Assembly (NCBI GenBank): GCA_963693285.1
Contig: OY848922.1
Location: 5,940,923-6,004,922 of the forward strand
Direction of reading: 5' to 3'
From: Xestospongia muta
Taxonomy: Eukaryota; Porifera; Demospongiae; Haplosclerida; Petrosiidae
DNA: 64,000 nt
Shown: positions 48,881 through 61,081 of the stretch, piece after piece
Layout: each line of letters begins with the position of its first letter
How positions within the stretch are numbered: the stretch's first letter is position 1
Position numbers and translations under genes: made by a program
The notes under the pieces: generated by a model
Databases searched by the model: none
What the model was told of the DNA's origin: nothing
Seen by the model: only the letters and a program-made list of their open reading frames with translations

Positions 48881-51140
48881 CTTATTTATCTACTTTGATA
48901 TGGAAAGAGGTCTCTTCAATGTAAGGAGTACTGAAATGAATTGTTGTAGCAAAGATTGGCAAGTCATCTGAATCCTAGAGATTTTATATGGCTATTATTG
49001 TTATTAATAAAATTATAAATATTAAGTATTTTGAAGGAAAATATACATATATTGTTGCACATGTTATTAGCTTATCCTATGAAATTTTTTAAAAAAATTC
49101 TTTTCATATGAAGTACACTGGTCTCACTAGCCATACTCATTCACTCTTATGAAGTGGAAAGGGTTTGTTAGACTGTAAGTATGTATTTGTTCAGAACACT
49201 ACTGAAAGTTGGTAGACAATAAGGAGCATTGTATAAGTCATTGACAAATTAAAAGACAAGAAGTAAAAGGCTAACCATACCTTAAAAGTCAGAAGCTTAA
49301 GCACTGAGAGGTTATAATTAGTCCAGTACCACCTCCTGAATGATTCCCATACTTACAGTTGATAATTTATCCATGATAATAGACAACACTACCTAAAGTT
49401 AATGTTACCTTCACAAACTGTATCAGCCTCTTAGGACAGCTTTTAGGGATCAATAATTTGGATAGTAATTGAAAAACACAAGACTATTAGCATGTCATTA
49501 CCAATCACTTGAATTAATAATAAAATACCTTCATTGAAAAGTTCTTTGTCTTTCTTGTCATTAAGAGTGAAGAGAAGCTGCTTCAGTTTAGGCCTATATC
49601 TAAGTTCCAATCAAGAATACACAACTGCTCTTTTTTCTAAGTCAGCCAAGTTTCTATTTAGCAAGTGGATAGTAGTCTCTTCATCTAACATGATAATAGT
49701 TTAGATTTTCATTCTAAACAAGAATAAAGAGCAATTAACACATGTAAATAATCACAATGTTAAAAGTCTTATTAATAACTCACTACTTTCCAAATATTCA
49801 ATGATGTGTATTGCTCAAGGATTTCCATAACTGGAGGTTAAATGTTTATTATCCATTTCCATCTACTAGAAAATGTTCTGCTATCAAAGACTGTAGTGTA
49901 GCAAGACAACAGTCTCTTCTTTCTTTTATAACACTCCTGTTGTAACATAGCCACATTTGTTGTTAACACAATTATCATTATCTTAATCATCAATGTGGCA
50001 CTTGTGTCATTCCAACATGTTTCGAGGTCTTCCATCATTTTGGAAATGGTTCAATAGTAACAGTAAATGTTTTAGAAGCAGGTAGAAGATAAAGAAACTA
50101 TCAGTCACATAAATTAGCTTTCCAATTACCCTGAGAAATGAACAACTTCATAGCAAATACAAAATGAAAATTTGTCACACTTACATAACAATTAGAATTA
50201 ATTTAACTCTATTTTCTGCATAGGTTTCAATCTCTTTACAAACATACAGTGTTGTACTGATCACTTGAAGGGTTTCTTGTATGTACCATTATTAATGTGG
50301 AGAGATCTTGAATAATCCTTGTTCTAATATCTCACCTGTGGCTAAGACTTCATCTGTCTGGAAAGAGAAAGCAGAGGGTATCACAAATGTGTGATGTTAA
50401 TTTGACATGTAGTACTAAAAGTCAAGGAACAAGGATTGTCAAATATAGATATTTGCTGTACAAACTTCAGTATAGTTAACTGGTTATCCAGGTAATTGAT
50501 GTCAAGACTTTTGTTTTCCTAATAATGATAATATAATGATAATTATCATAACAAAAACAACAACAGATCAATTTATTGACCTTCTCAGCAGATATTGCAA
50601 TTTCCATAATCTTTTCTGGCTTGACTCTTTCTCCTAGTATTTTCTCATCAACTTCTTTGAGCTGTCCATCACCTATTGAAAGAAACGTTTAGCCATTGAT
50701 CGAAAGATTTGGAAGTTGTTCAAAACTGTATGGAGGATTCCTTCGGATTATAGAAATGCAAGTAGTCTATCAGCCAATAAATATTCCAAGACAGCACTAT
50801 TTACCATTGAACAAAGATTATGCAGTTGTTGTGATAACGCAGGTTCAAAATTCCTATTGCGCATGCTCGTATTTTTTCGAGGGTATTATTAAGAATTTAG
50901 ACACTACTGGTATGCTGAATCTGTCGTGCTGTTATCTTCCTTGTACAAGTAGCCCATGGATCTTTCAAACGTTAAAGTTAATCCGCTCTGGTCACTCCTA
51001 CTACCAAGTATTATGTACTTTTTAGACATATCTGAGAGGTCCATGCATACAGACTCGGCTTCTGTATCACCTGTTGTCTGAGTGGTTCTCAAAAAGATTT
51101 TAAAAACGTTCACTATTTTCAGGAACAATGTGTATGATAT
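48881..51140 (-). other. Possible exons of an unrecognised minus-strand gene
   Basis: Several short open segments have good splice borders. Near 51080-50904: TTQTTGDTEAESVCMDLSDM and following. At 50671-50580: DGQLKEVDEKILGERVKPEK, ending before GTCAAT. Near 50520-50450: ENKSLDINYLDNQLTILKF. At 50038-49838 and 49690-49535: RYRPKLKQLLFTLNDKKDKE, with an in-frame TGA upstream. Near 48975: DSDDLPIFATTIHFSTPYIE. Composition looks protein-like and coil-rich, but I recognise no family, and the phases were not made consistent. It may be one decaying gene, interrupted on its upstream side by the transposon that starts at 51411. Confidence 0.3.
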
Positions 51141-51664
51141 CCACACAGAATTTGAATATGTTCTTCAATCTACTATGGCTTGTTCCTTTCAAGACAGAAA
51201 TCCAGGTGACCCTGATCACTGATTGAATCTTGAAACTGACTCATTCCATAACATAATGTCACTGTACTTTTAAATGAGTCTCAGCCTTTTCAGAACTTGT
51301 CTAGAATATTAGAATTGTTTCTGTATACCCTCCAAGTGACCCTTTGCTGTTTGCAAGATCTACAATAGAGATCAAAAGCAATTCAGGTACCATACTCATC
51401 CTAAGTACTCAACGAATGGCTGAAGACAGGAATGTTTCCATCAAAAATTCATGAAAATAGGCGGAAAATAGGCGTGGTGACTCATATGCTATGAATAATA
51501 TGAACGTTATGCAGCAAGATGACAATGAACTTTGACCTCACGTGACGACAAAAGTAGGCAGGACTGACTGACTGATATCTATTATCACTTTTATTATAAT
51601 GATTGTTGTGCTGGTGAAAATTTACAGTTAGCTCAAGTCAGTGACATATAAGTGTTCTCTTCAT

Positions 51665-51988
51665 TCATTTCGTTGGATTTACTTGGCATTTACCAGAAAT
51701 CTGAGTGCATTTTTTTAGTTTACAGCATTGCTTCAGTTTCCCTGGCCCTCCATATTTTGATTTGTCTTTACAAAATACACAAATGCCACAATCATGTGTC
51801 TGCTTACAACCTGTACAAGTTCCACACCTTTTTCTCTTCATCCCTAAATTTTCAAATACATGGATTTGACAAGTATATAATTTATTCCATTGCATCCATA
51901 TACCTGGTTTAGTATATATACATTCTTTATAATTGAATATTACTTCTGTTATATTTTTGTCATTAGTTAGTTCATCTAAAATTCTCAT
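51665..51988 (-). CDS. CXXC-type zinc-finger terminal exon of the nested MULE
   Basis: 107-codon open frame (likely an exon, not a separate gene) ending at 51665. Residues about 54-94 have the eight-cysteine CXXC arrangement: CxxCxxC, then CxxCxxC, KYGG, and two further cysteines. Family knowledge: CXXC fingers in DNMT1, KDM2 and CFP1 bind unmethylated CpG. Here it would be the C-terminal module of a transposase, in the place where the larger element has a PHD finger. How it is spliced to the preceding frame was not resolved: a stop at 52030 lies between. Confidence 0.7.
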   Translation of the reverse strand: MRILDELTNDKNITEVIFNYKECIYTKPGIWMQWNKLYTCQIHVFENLGMKRKRCGTCTGCKQTHDCGICVFCKDKSKYGGPGKLKQCCKLKKCTQISGKCQVNPTK

Positions 51989-54768
51989 CCTCTCTTCTTT
52001 ATTGGCATGGCTATACAGATGGGTATTAATTAGTTATGAACTAATAAAGACTCAATGGTTGTACATGTTGTAAATAACGGTAGTACATTCCCTATGTTTC
52101 TTCCAGGTGCTTTCCCAGTTTGTTTAAATCGCCACTGATGTTCCATATCTTTGTATGGTGCAATATTCTCTCCTTGAAACTCTGTTGAAGGCACCATTGA
52201 GTTTGATGATGAGGCTGCTTTGCATGTAAGTACTGCACTGTGTAAAAGTGAATTGATGTGAGGTAGGAAGCTATGAACAAATGTGTTCTCCATAGTCACA
52301 GTTTCTTCTAACTGTTTCATGTACAACTGAAATGTCTGAAGTTGGATTGATGGGTCTGTACAAGTGCAGATGTAATGATAATTATAAGTAAATAAACATG
52401 CACTATACAATATGTAAACATGTACATACATACATTAATTGAATTGACAAAATTAATAAATCAATAAAAGGGTCACTTTTTACCTGTGGTTGGATTTCGT
52501 AAACTTTCAACGAACTCAAGATTGTCATCAAAATCAGAGCCACTTGACAGGTGCTCATGAGTGTTGGATGTACACAATGATTCATATTGAAAATCTTTGT
52601 CTAGGTCATTAGTCTCTAGTAATCGAATGCTATCTACTCGGTGAATGTGTTTACAAAGATGACCATTTGTATAGTCATAATACAACTGATCACACTCGTA
52701 CATATGGTAGCATAGTTTCTTGCACTCACTCATGGTACATATTAAATTTGACTCGGTGCATTCAGTTCATAGATCCATTTTCGCCCTTATAATATAACCA
52801 TCTGAATTTTTTCCTGATACACTAGGGACATGCCATGTGTTTGAATCTACTCTCTTCAATACAAAATTATACTATTAAAGCAAAAAACCATAATGATGAT
52901 GATACCTGTACTTTTTCTGCAGGGATAAGCATCCCATTCTGGTGACGATTGCATTCATCTCTCTGAGTAGTTGGAAGATGTACTTTTTTCATATAATTAA
53001 AAAAATTATCTTCTTCTATCCGAAGCAATACATTCAACAGAAAGTCTACTCTCCTATTAACTTTTCCATGTAAGTAAGGGGTTTTCAGCTTGTTGTGAAA
53101 GCTATACAATCATTTTAAATCCAACACACGATTCATGTATATTCTATGTATACCTTTCCAAGTACATATTTGTATCTGTGTCAGCATGCTGGAAGCAACA
53201 ATAACATTTAGCCCACTTCTCTGCATATTTAGTGAAATAGAGATAAAATTTGTTCAAATCTTCATAATCTTACTAACCTGGTCTACTTAAGTAATATTGT
53301 TTAAAGTATTCAATGAACATTGGTTCCTCTTTTATCCAGTACCGACCAAATTGATCTATCAGTTCAGTAAATTTGTCCAAACTGAGCTCTTCAAGTAGAA
53401 TGCACAGTGTTTGGTAAATTTTGACTTGATTTTCAGGAGCAAAACTCCTTATATGATTCCTCCATGACCTAAAAATGAAAAACATGTTAATGTAAAACAA
53501 CGTAAAACAAGTTCACCTGTGCACATGCCAGTGACAGAGTAAATGTTTAAGGGTTGTTCCAAACACAAGGCTTGCTGCATTCCAACCAGTGTTATCTGTT
53601 CAACTAAAAACTAAAAATAATTTTTACTAATAGCATGTAATCAACCATCGTCTGTCATCAGTACTGATACTAATGAATCTGGAGACTACTTCGTAATACT
53701 TTGTAGGAACAATTCCACAACCTCAGTAGTTTCTTGATCTGATATGCACCAAGCAATAGGTTGTCCTATATACATACAAGCAGCATATGAATCAAATGTG
53801 ATTTCAGTGTATTTAAGCTTTAACCTTGACTGAACTCATCCACAACAATACATGTGATCAACTTGAACCAGTAGGCGTTAGTGCCATGGGTGGCATCTAT
53901 ACACAAGATCTTACTACTGTACCTTCTGTACAGTCTCATTTGGAATTCTGTTTGAATAGCTAGGACAAATGAATCACTAGCAAGAGTAGGATATTCAGGC
54001 ATAACCATGCCTTGTTGCTTGTAAACTAGAACAGGATTAAAAGGCTCCATTTCTAGCTCTCATACAATCATATCAACTGATGTTGCATCGTTCTCATGTC
54101 TCTTCACTTGATTGTCTTGCACAGAACACTTGATATTTTGAATGTCTTGAGTTTCACCATGAAAATGATTGAGTCTATCTATATCTTGTATGTACCATCG
54201 TTCAATTTTGGTTTGTAAAATGATTGTCGTTGAACATAGTTAGTATATGCATCCTCCTCCTCTAACTCTTTCTACTTGTAATATTGCTGAAGTAAGTCTA
54301 ACTTGAGGAGTTTTGTGCCTAAATTGTAGGTTGTTACATTTAATCAATGCAATATATGAGTGATCAGAATGGCAATCAATTCAGATCATCTAGTGAAAAA
54401 TTATTAACACATACCAAGAGATTCTTTGTGAATTGACTGACAGTGGTCCAGCAACAATTTCATTGTTTGAAATGGTGGTAATGATTCACATTTGAATGGG
54501 CAAAAAAATCGGTTGCTGTAACTTGATTTCTGAAGATCAGTACATTCATTATGAGTTGAGCTCAAATGAGAAATCTGTCTATCCTTTCGTGAAAATGACT
54601 TGCCACAAATATGACAAGAATAAGCTAAACATAAGCATGAATTATATTTACAATTAACTTGGTTCACGTACTTTTAACTTTGTTTTCAGTTGATATCTCA
54701 TCATTACCAGACTGAGTGTCAGATTTAGAGTTTTCAGCAGACTCAGCAGAGCTAACAGGTTGGCTCAT
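51665..54768 (-). pseudogene. MULE transposase of the nested element: C2H2 - DDE - SWIM-like - CXXC, broken
   Basis: Start at 54768 (MSQPVSSAESAEN) with donor at about 54667; C2H2 exon about 54626-54418 (CHICGKSFSRKDRQISHLSS). Next is a broken exon 54329-53820 matching the larger element's transposase (NDATSVD; CIDATHGTNAY with the first catalytic D), containing stops. Then come PIAWCISDQETTE and MTDDG (second D; one TAG between), LLCHWHVHR (CxxH), 53500-53273, WAKCY with NMYLER (catalytic E, about 53170), and 53109-52867. A SWIM-like HLCKHIH (about 52650) follows, whose upstream CxC is damaged. Two more frames follow (52431-52030, 51988-51665). The last has a CXXC finger: CGTCTGC, CGICVFC, KYGG and KQCC motifs. 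No USP, Ulp1 or PHD module. It is a decayed paralogue of the plus-strand gene. Confidence 0.75.
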
Positions 54769-54922
54769 GTCTCTTTCCAGCTGAACAGTTATCTCCCACC
54801 AAAAACGTGTCGTCACGTGAGGTCAAAGTTCATTGTCATCTCGCTGCATAACGGGATTCGAATAATATATATTACGAGATTGTAGTAATAAAACGTTAAG
54901 ACGTGAGTGCAAGATTAAAAGA

Positions 54923-57900
54923 ATGGATTACGATGACGATTTTTCTGAAGTTCCTGCTGCTTGCCAAAATAGCAAAATGTTTCCTGAAGTTGGAGTTGGA
55001 CTACAGAATCTAGGAAATACATGTTTTGCAAATGCAACAGTACAATCACTGATTCATTGCCCAGACTTTCACAGACACTTGATATCACATAAAGAAAATG
55101 GTATGTAACTTTAACACTTTGCCAATTGTACATTGAATTCTCTGTCTTTTTTTCAAGAATGCACAGGTATATTTTGCATGGTATGTGTACTAAAAAAACA
55201 AAGGAAGAATTGCAAAATAGTTCAACTTCAATTGCTCCAAAGGAGTTGTACAAAAATATGAATAGTAAGTCATAATATACAATATTACTATATATGAATG
55301 TACAATATTACTATGAATCATCTTTCCTAAGAAATATTGCCACATTGGCAGTTTAACAATCAAGAGGATGCACATGAACTTCTACTTGGAATTCTTAAGA
55401 GCCTAGAAGATGCAAACATTAGGTAATTATTATTTTCAAATAATATGTAACAAACAATATTAACATAATGTTTTATTTAGTTCTCAAATAAACATTGGCA
55501 TTGAGACTGCAGGTAAGTAAATGATTGATATGGTGATCACATAAAAATCTTTAAAAATACAGTTCAATGTGTAGAATGTAATGCAATAAAATTAACAGAA
55601 ACTTATCAGTCTCACATTCAAATTGATACACAGGTTGGTTAAATTACAACAATTTGCTGTGTTTAAGTAATTGTTTTCAGAGTGAGAATATACACAAAGG
55701 TATTAGTGAAACTCACAAAGAAGAAATGTTGTCTCTTGATGATCTTGTATATTGCGAACAGTACATTTGGTGGTATTTTTGGACTGATATAAATATATTC
55801 TCTATTAGATGTAAGAAAAATACTCAAGCTGCTTTGAAGCATAACATCTCACACCTACCATCAACACTAATAATTCACATCAGAAGGTAGATAAATTTAT
55901 AAAATTAGATGACTAATGTTACCAGTAAATTAAATGTAAGGTTTACCTGGGAGACTACACATGCTAAGAAAGATAGTCGGCATGTACATATTACTGAGTC
56001 AATAGAAGTCCATGATAAAAAGGTGTTGATATCAATTGAAGTTATGTAATGACATAATCACCTTGTTCATATTAGGCAAACACAAAACGATATACTCTGT
56101 CCTCCATTATTGTGCACATTGGCTCTACCCCACAATCAGGTCATTATGTGACATATGCTCGTACAGCTGAGGGATGGTATGAGTTTGATGATGCATTGGT
56201 AAGTTTTTTTTAATTCAGTGTCAATATTATGAAATTTCATGCTAGGTGACACCAACAGACCTAGCAAATGTTTTAACAAAACAAGCATATATTCTATTCT
56301 ATACTGAGGTTTGTGGCTGAGGTTTGCACCTTGACATTGATCTTGGGTGTATGACATGAGGTGTAAATTATAACATTCCTATCACCACTATTCTGTCTTT
56401 TTCACATTTGTTACCAATATAGGTGAAACATGAAATCAAAAAGAAGCTAAGCTTATCAAATAAGAGAAAACTAACAGCATCCACTCTGCCTACAAAGAAG
56501 GGTTGTTGTTGCTATTAATTACATTTATCACAGTATACTACATGTATTTAGATATGGAGAAGTGTTTTCAAATGCAGTCACTTACTTCAACAGTTGTGTC
56601 AATTTCTTGGGAGAATGAAAAGCGAACATACAAACAGCAAATTAATGTCAAAGGGACTGATCTCCAGCGTCTACGTCAAGTGTGGGAATCAAGTTCAAGT
56701 GGTGAATGTTGGCTCAATGACAATGTATGAAATATAATAGATTACCAATAAAAAAATTTAAATAACATTCCAGATAGTCAATGGCTATATCCTCATAATA
56801 TGCAATAGTATCAAGAAGAAAACTGTAAGTAAAGACATAAGAAGAGCTCACATTAACTCCTTATAGGGAGTGAACATACTACCCATTAGTTCTTTTTTTC
56901 TGGAGGCATTAAATACAAAAGGAATTGACAATATACTTGAAAAGTGGTATAAAAAAGTTAGAACTTCATTACCCATTATTACCAATTGCCTCACTTAAAC
57001 AGATAAAAATGTTTTCAGAATTTGACATGTGGATTATACCTATCAACAGACATGCTCATTGGACAATGATGGTATATAATTTCACAGTCCTTACTTTTAG
57101 TGTATATGTACTCTGAACAGGTGATTGACTTCAAGAGAAGAATCACACATTACACAGACTCTTATGTCTGTCCTACCAATGTAACATGGGCTGAAAAAGC
57201 AATAACGTGAGAAAAAATAATATCATGTACATTACACCTTCCTCTTATGTAATGAATAGGAAATTCATAGACAAAAGATACTTGAAAGAAACAGGAAATA
57301 ACTTTGACTGGACAAAATGGGACAGAAACTTTCATCCTGTAAGTAGAAATACCATAAATGAAAATTAAGGTTTGAAAGGAAAATTTTATTACAATAGGAT
57401 GCACCACTCCAACAAAACTCATTTGATTGCGGGATGTTTGCAATAAAAGTATGTAGTGATATTTGTCATGGATTCCTTTCAATACTAAAAATATAGATGG
57501 CACTATGTATTACTAGCACAACTGATGCAGACTTTACCCAGGTATAAGCTTTATAAATCATGAAAGCGATGTTCATTTACTAGTACAGAATGATGTACCA
57601 AGATTTAGATATGAGGTCATGTATGAAATTCTTAATCAACACCTTTTGTACGTTGCTAAAAATAATATATTATTAATCATGATGCATGTGTTATGCATTA
57701 TATTAGGGAACAAAATGAAGATCGATTAAATCTGCAAAAAAATGCAGCTCTTGCCTGTGCTATTAAAGGTAATCCAACCAGGGGAAGTGCTAGCAATGTT
57801 GGCCTACAGCCCTCAAAGTGTAAGTCTTAATTAATGGACATCTTACTTTGCCATGTGATAGCAACCAATACAACACAACCAACAACTACCAAAGTCACAT

Positions 57901-60900
57901 CACAAGCCAGTAATCTAACTACAGGAAGTGGTACCAAAACAGGTCTACAGCTCTTAAAGAGTAAGTTTTAATTCACAAGCAATTTACTTTGCATACGATA
58001 GCAACCAATGCAAAACAACCCTCAACTACCAAAGTCACAGGAACCACACAAAGGACACAATTACAAAAGGTTAAAATTGGGACAACAATAGTGCAAAATT
58101 AGCACCCTTATATATGTAGGTAGATAACAAATACCAATGCTTGCATTGTGAAAAGGTATATCAAACCAGAAGTGGCCTTTTCAAACATAAGAAAGCTCTT
58201 CATTATGAACATTCTGGAACTCTTCATTGTCAGGAGCCTAACTGCCACTTCACAACACAAAGACTAATACAGCTACGTGAACATTTAACAAACACACACA
58301 ACATAGAGATGAAACTGAAGACAATGACATTTGCAGACAATGAAGGTATAATGCTATCCATGTATCAGCTAAGAGGCTAGTGTTATATTAATCTCCCTGT
58401 AGAATTTAAAACATGGAAAACATGCTTTGAAGAAGAGACTTCATCTTCATTCGTCAAAGCAACAGGAAACAAAAGGGACAGCGATGACAACTTAATATGT
58501 TACTATTATTGTAACAGAAGTGGATTTTACAATACTAAGGGGACTGGAAAACAACAGATGAAAGTTCAAGGGACGTGCAAGCTAAATACCTATTGTACAG
58601 CCTTAATTAAGACAATGACTGAGCAAACTACAAGTAAAGTACAGGTAGAAGTATGTAATACACACTATGGACACACAACAGATCTAGGACATTTACGCTT
58701 ACCTGATAACGTCAGACTCTCTGTTGCTGGACAGTTGCTTCAAGGAGTCTCATTTCAACACATCTTGGACAAGGTACGCGACAGTGTTGGCACAGATTTG
58801 AAACGAGTTCACCTACTAAGTAGAAAAGACATTGGAAATATTGAAAAATCATATCACCTAAATACTAAACAAAGAGATAAGAATGATGCAACAAGTGTGG
58901 ACTGTTGGGTAAAAGAAATGATGGAAAAAGAAGAAAGGAATCCAGTTATTGTTTATAAACCTCAAGGCTGTCCTCAGTCAGTTGAATCCAACAACATGTG
59001 CGATGATGACTTCCTGATATGTCTACAAACACCAATGCAAGCATCCATGATGAAGAAGTTTGGCCATCAGAGAATAATATGCATTGACTCCACCCATGGC
59101 ACTAATAGCTATAATTTCTCTTTGGTCACATTGGTAGTAGTAGACGAATTTGGTGAGGGGTACCCGGTGGGTTGGTGTTTATCAAATTGTGAAGATAAAT
59201 ATGTACTTCACAATTTTTTCACAGCAGTTAAAAAGAGGGTCGGTTTGATAACACCACAATGGTTTATGTCCGATGACGCCGAGCAATTTTATAATGCCTG
59301 GAGGTCAGTATTTGGTGAAGTCAACAACAAGCTGTTATGTACCTGGCATGTGGATAGGGCATGGCGTGAGAAACTCTCTCTGATAAAAGACAAACAGACA
59401 CAGGTAGCAGTGTATCACAACTTGCGTGTTTTACTGGAGGAGAAAGACAAACAGAAATTTCAAATACTTCTGACAAAAACAATTCAACAACTTCAACTGA
59501 ATGACGAAACATCCTCATTTGCAGAGTACTTCATCAGAACATACGTAGGTAGAAAACAACAGTGGGCACGATGCTACAGACAGGGATCATTTATTAATAC
59601 TAACATGTATGTTGAGGCTTTCCATCGTGTATTAAAGTACATATACATGAACGGTAGGATCAATAAAAGAGTTGACAATTGTATCAATACACTGATGAAA
59701 ATTACAAGAGACAAAGCATTTGAACGACTTATAAAACTAACCAAGGGGAAAAAGACAAAGAGATTAATTGACATACACAAAAGACATTTAACCAGCAAGG
59801 ACATGACAGTAGATTCAGTTGAACAAGTTGAACATGGAGTATGGGATGTGACATCATCACATGGTAATGACAAATACAGGGTGACTATGGAGAATGAGGT
59901 ATGCCCAGTGAATTGTAGACTAAGATGCAATGACTGCAACATATGTGTACACTCCTACTCCTGTACATGTCAAGACTATACTACAATAGGAAACATTTGT
60001 AAACACATTCATTTAACGGTACAGTTTCAACAATGCAACAGGCAAGAACAACTAAATAAAAACAACTCAACTATTGATGGAAAAAATTCAGAAAAAGAGC
60101 TAAATGACTTACTTGAAGCAATAACGTCAGATGATGGTGATTTGGACATTATTGAAACCAGACAACATATTTTTAACAAAATTCAGACTATTACAACATT
60201 GGTAGAACAATGTACTGATAAACAGACATTACAAACGATAAACACACAGCTTGGTACCACAATAGGACTGATAAAATGTTATTCGGAGCAGATAAAACCA
60301 GTACTTCCACCAAAAAGACAACATGAACCAGTAAATAAAACTATAGCTCCACAACGACCATTTTTCAGCACTCGTAAGAGACAAAAAACACCATCAATTA
60401 GACTAGCGAAGCCAAAGAACACCGAAAAAGAAGAAATTGAAAAAAAATTAAACAATGACACGAGGTTATATATGGCTAAGAAATCCACATATGGTATGTC
60501 TAAATCTAACATCAAGAAATAAAATAACATTTACCTTCCCTTTATAGATATTCTAACACTGCTATGTACGAAAGATAGAGCAGATAAAGTCATTGATGGA
60601 ACAGCACACAAATTAACACTGGTACAAATGAAAAAGAAAATGGACAACCTACCTGATGAGATAATCAACTTTGATATCACTAACATTCAGGATTACATGA
60701 CAAATGAAGCATGGGAAGCATTACAACAACTAGGTAAGGTGACATTACACTTCAATCATACTATCATCAACACCAAACTACAGTGACTACTAAACGTCTT
60801 GAATGGATGTGCTCTCATTGCCAACTATCTACAACACACAGAGACATGATAGAATGCGATGACTGCTGTAGATGGTTTCACTGGTAAGCATATTAAATGG

Positions 60901-61081
60901 TATATTATATATACTATATATAGAAATGACAACAATAATATACAGACCAAGATTAACATATAATATGTGAATAGTTTACCTTCTATTTTGTAGGACATGT
61001 GTAAATATTGAAAACCCACCAACTGCTGCCTGGATCTGCTCGAATTGCATTAAAATAAAGTCAATTAAAATAGAAGAATGA
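54923..61081 (+). CDS. USP - Ulp1 - C2H2 - FAR1/ZSWIM3-like - MULE transposase - SWIM - PHD polyprotein
   Basis: 27 exons: 54923-55100, 55158-55264, 55332-55422, 55481-55512, 55563-55633, 55681-55886, 55941-56022, 56076-56198, 56246-56308, 56423-56501, 56552-56724, 56774-56824, 56867-56956, 57003-57071, 57121-57206, 57260-57338, 57398-57448, 57497-57541, 57589-57647, 57707-57819, 57862-57960, 58002-58069, 58120-58345, 58403-60493, 60548-60733, 60784-60883, 60994-61081. Total 4,706 nt; adding one A in the run 55192-55198, where exon 2 is one base short, gives 1,568 residues in frame. USP (24-318): GLQNLGNTCF (C34), SGHYVTYAR (H279), EFDD. Ulp1 (about 345-590): LNDN, PINRHAHW (H468), D485 exactly 17 on as in yeast Ulp1, Q532 and FDCG (C538). 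Two C2H2 fingers (679-740). CNRSG FAR1-type segment. MULE D976, D1038/1039, CTWH, E1152. SWIM C1268, C1270, C1280, H1282. PHD about 1514-1560. All triads look intact. Confidence 0.88.
57862..58069 (+). repeat. Tandemly duplicated Thr-rich exon within the transposon gene
   Basis: Exons 57862-57960 and 58002-58069 both start CAACCAAT after an acceptor GATAG, both contain CAACTACCAAAGTCACA, and have similar introns between them (AAGTTTTAATTCACAAGC against AAGTCTTAATTAATGGAC). They encode a threonine-rich linker between the Ulp1 and C2H2 modules. A local exon duplication, in frame. Confidence 0.8.

Larger units (their letters stand above)
51502..54859. mobile_element. Nested MULE, 3,358 bp, with terminal inverted repeats and 9-bp target duplication
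   Basis: Inverted repeats 51502-51549 and 54809-54859 (48 and 51 bp) match nearly throughout; the right copy has 3 extra bases after GAA and one further substitution. Shared core: GACAATGAACTTTGACC and CACGTGACGAC. They are flanked by the perfect direct repeat GAATAATAT at 51493-51501 and 54860-54868. It sits between the left terminus and the first exon of the larger element, hence inserted after it. Confidence 0.85.

Noticed and set aside
55741..55812. A small intron within USP exon 55681-55886 (GTGGTA...TTAG).
   Set aside because: Removing it creates a TGA at the joint, while the unspliced exon is open and has the right phase.
58558..60522. A stand-alone 654-residue transposase gene.
   Set aside because: The frame is open upstream to an acceptor at 58401-58402 and contains a FAR1-like CNRSG segment there. 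A donor at 60494 removes its last codons and joins it to the PHD exons, with phases matching throughout.
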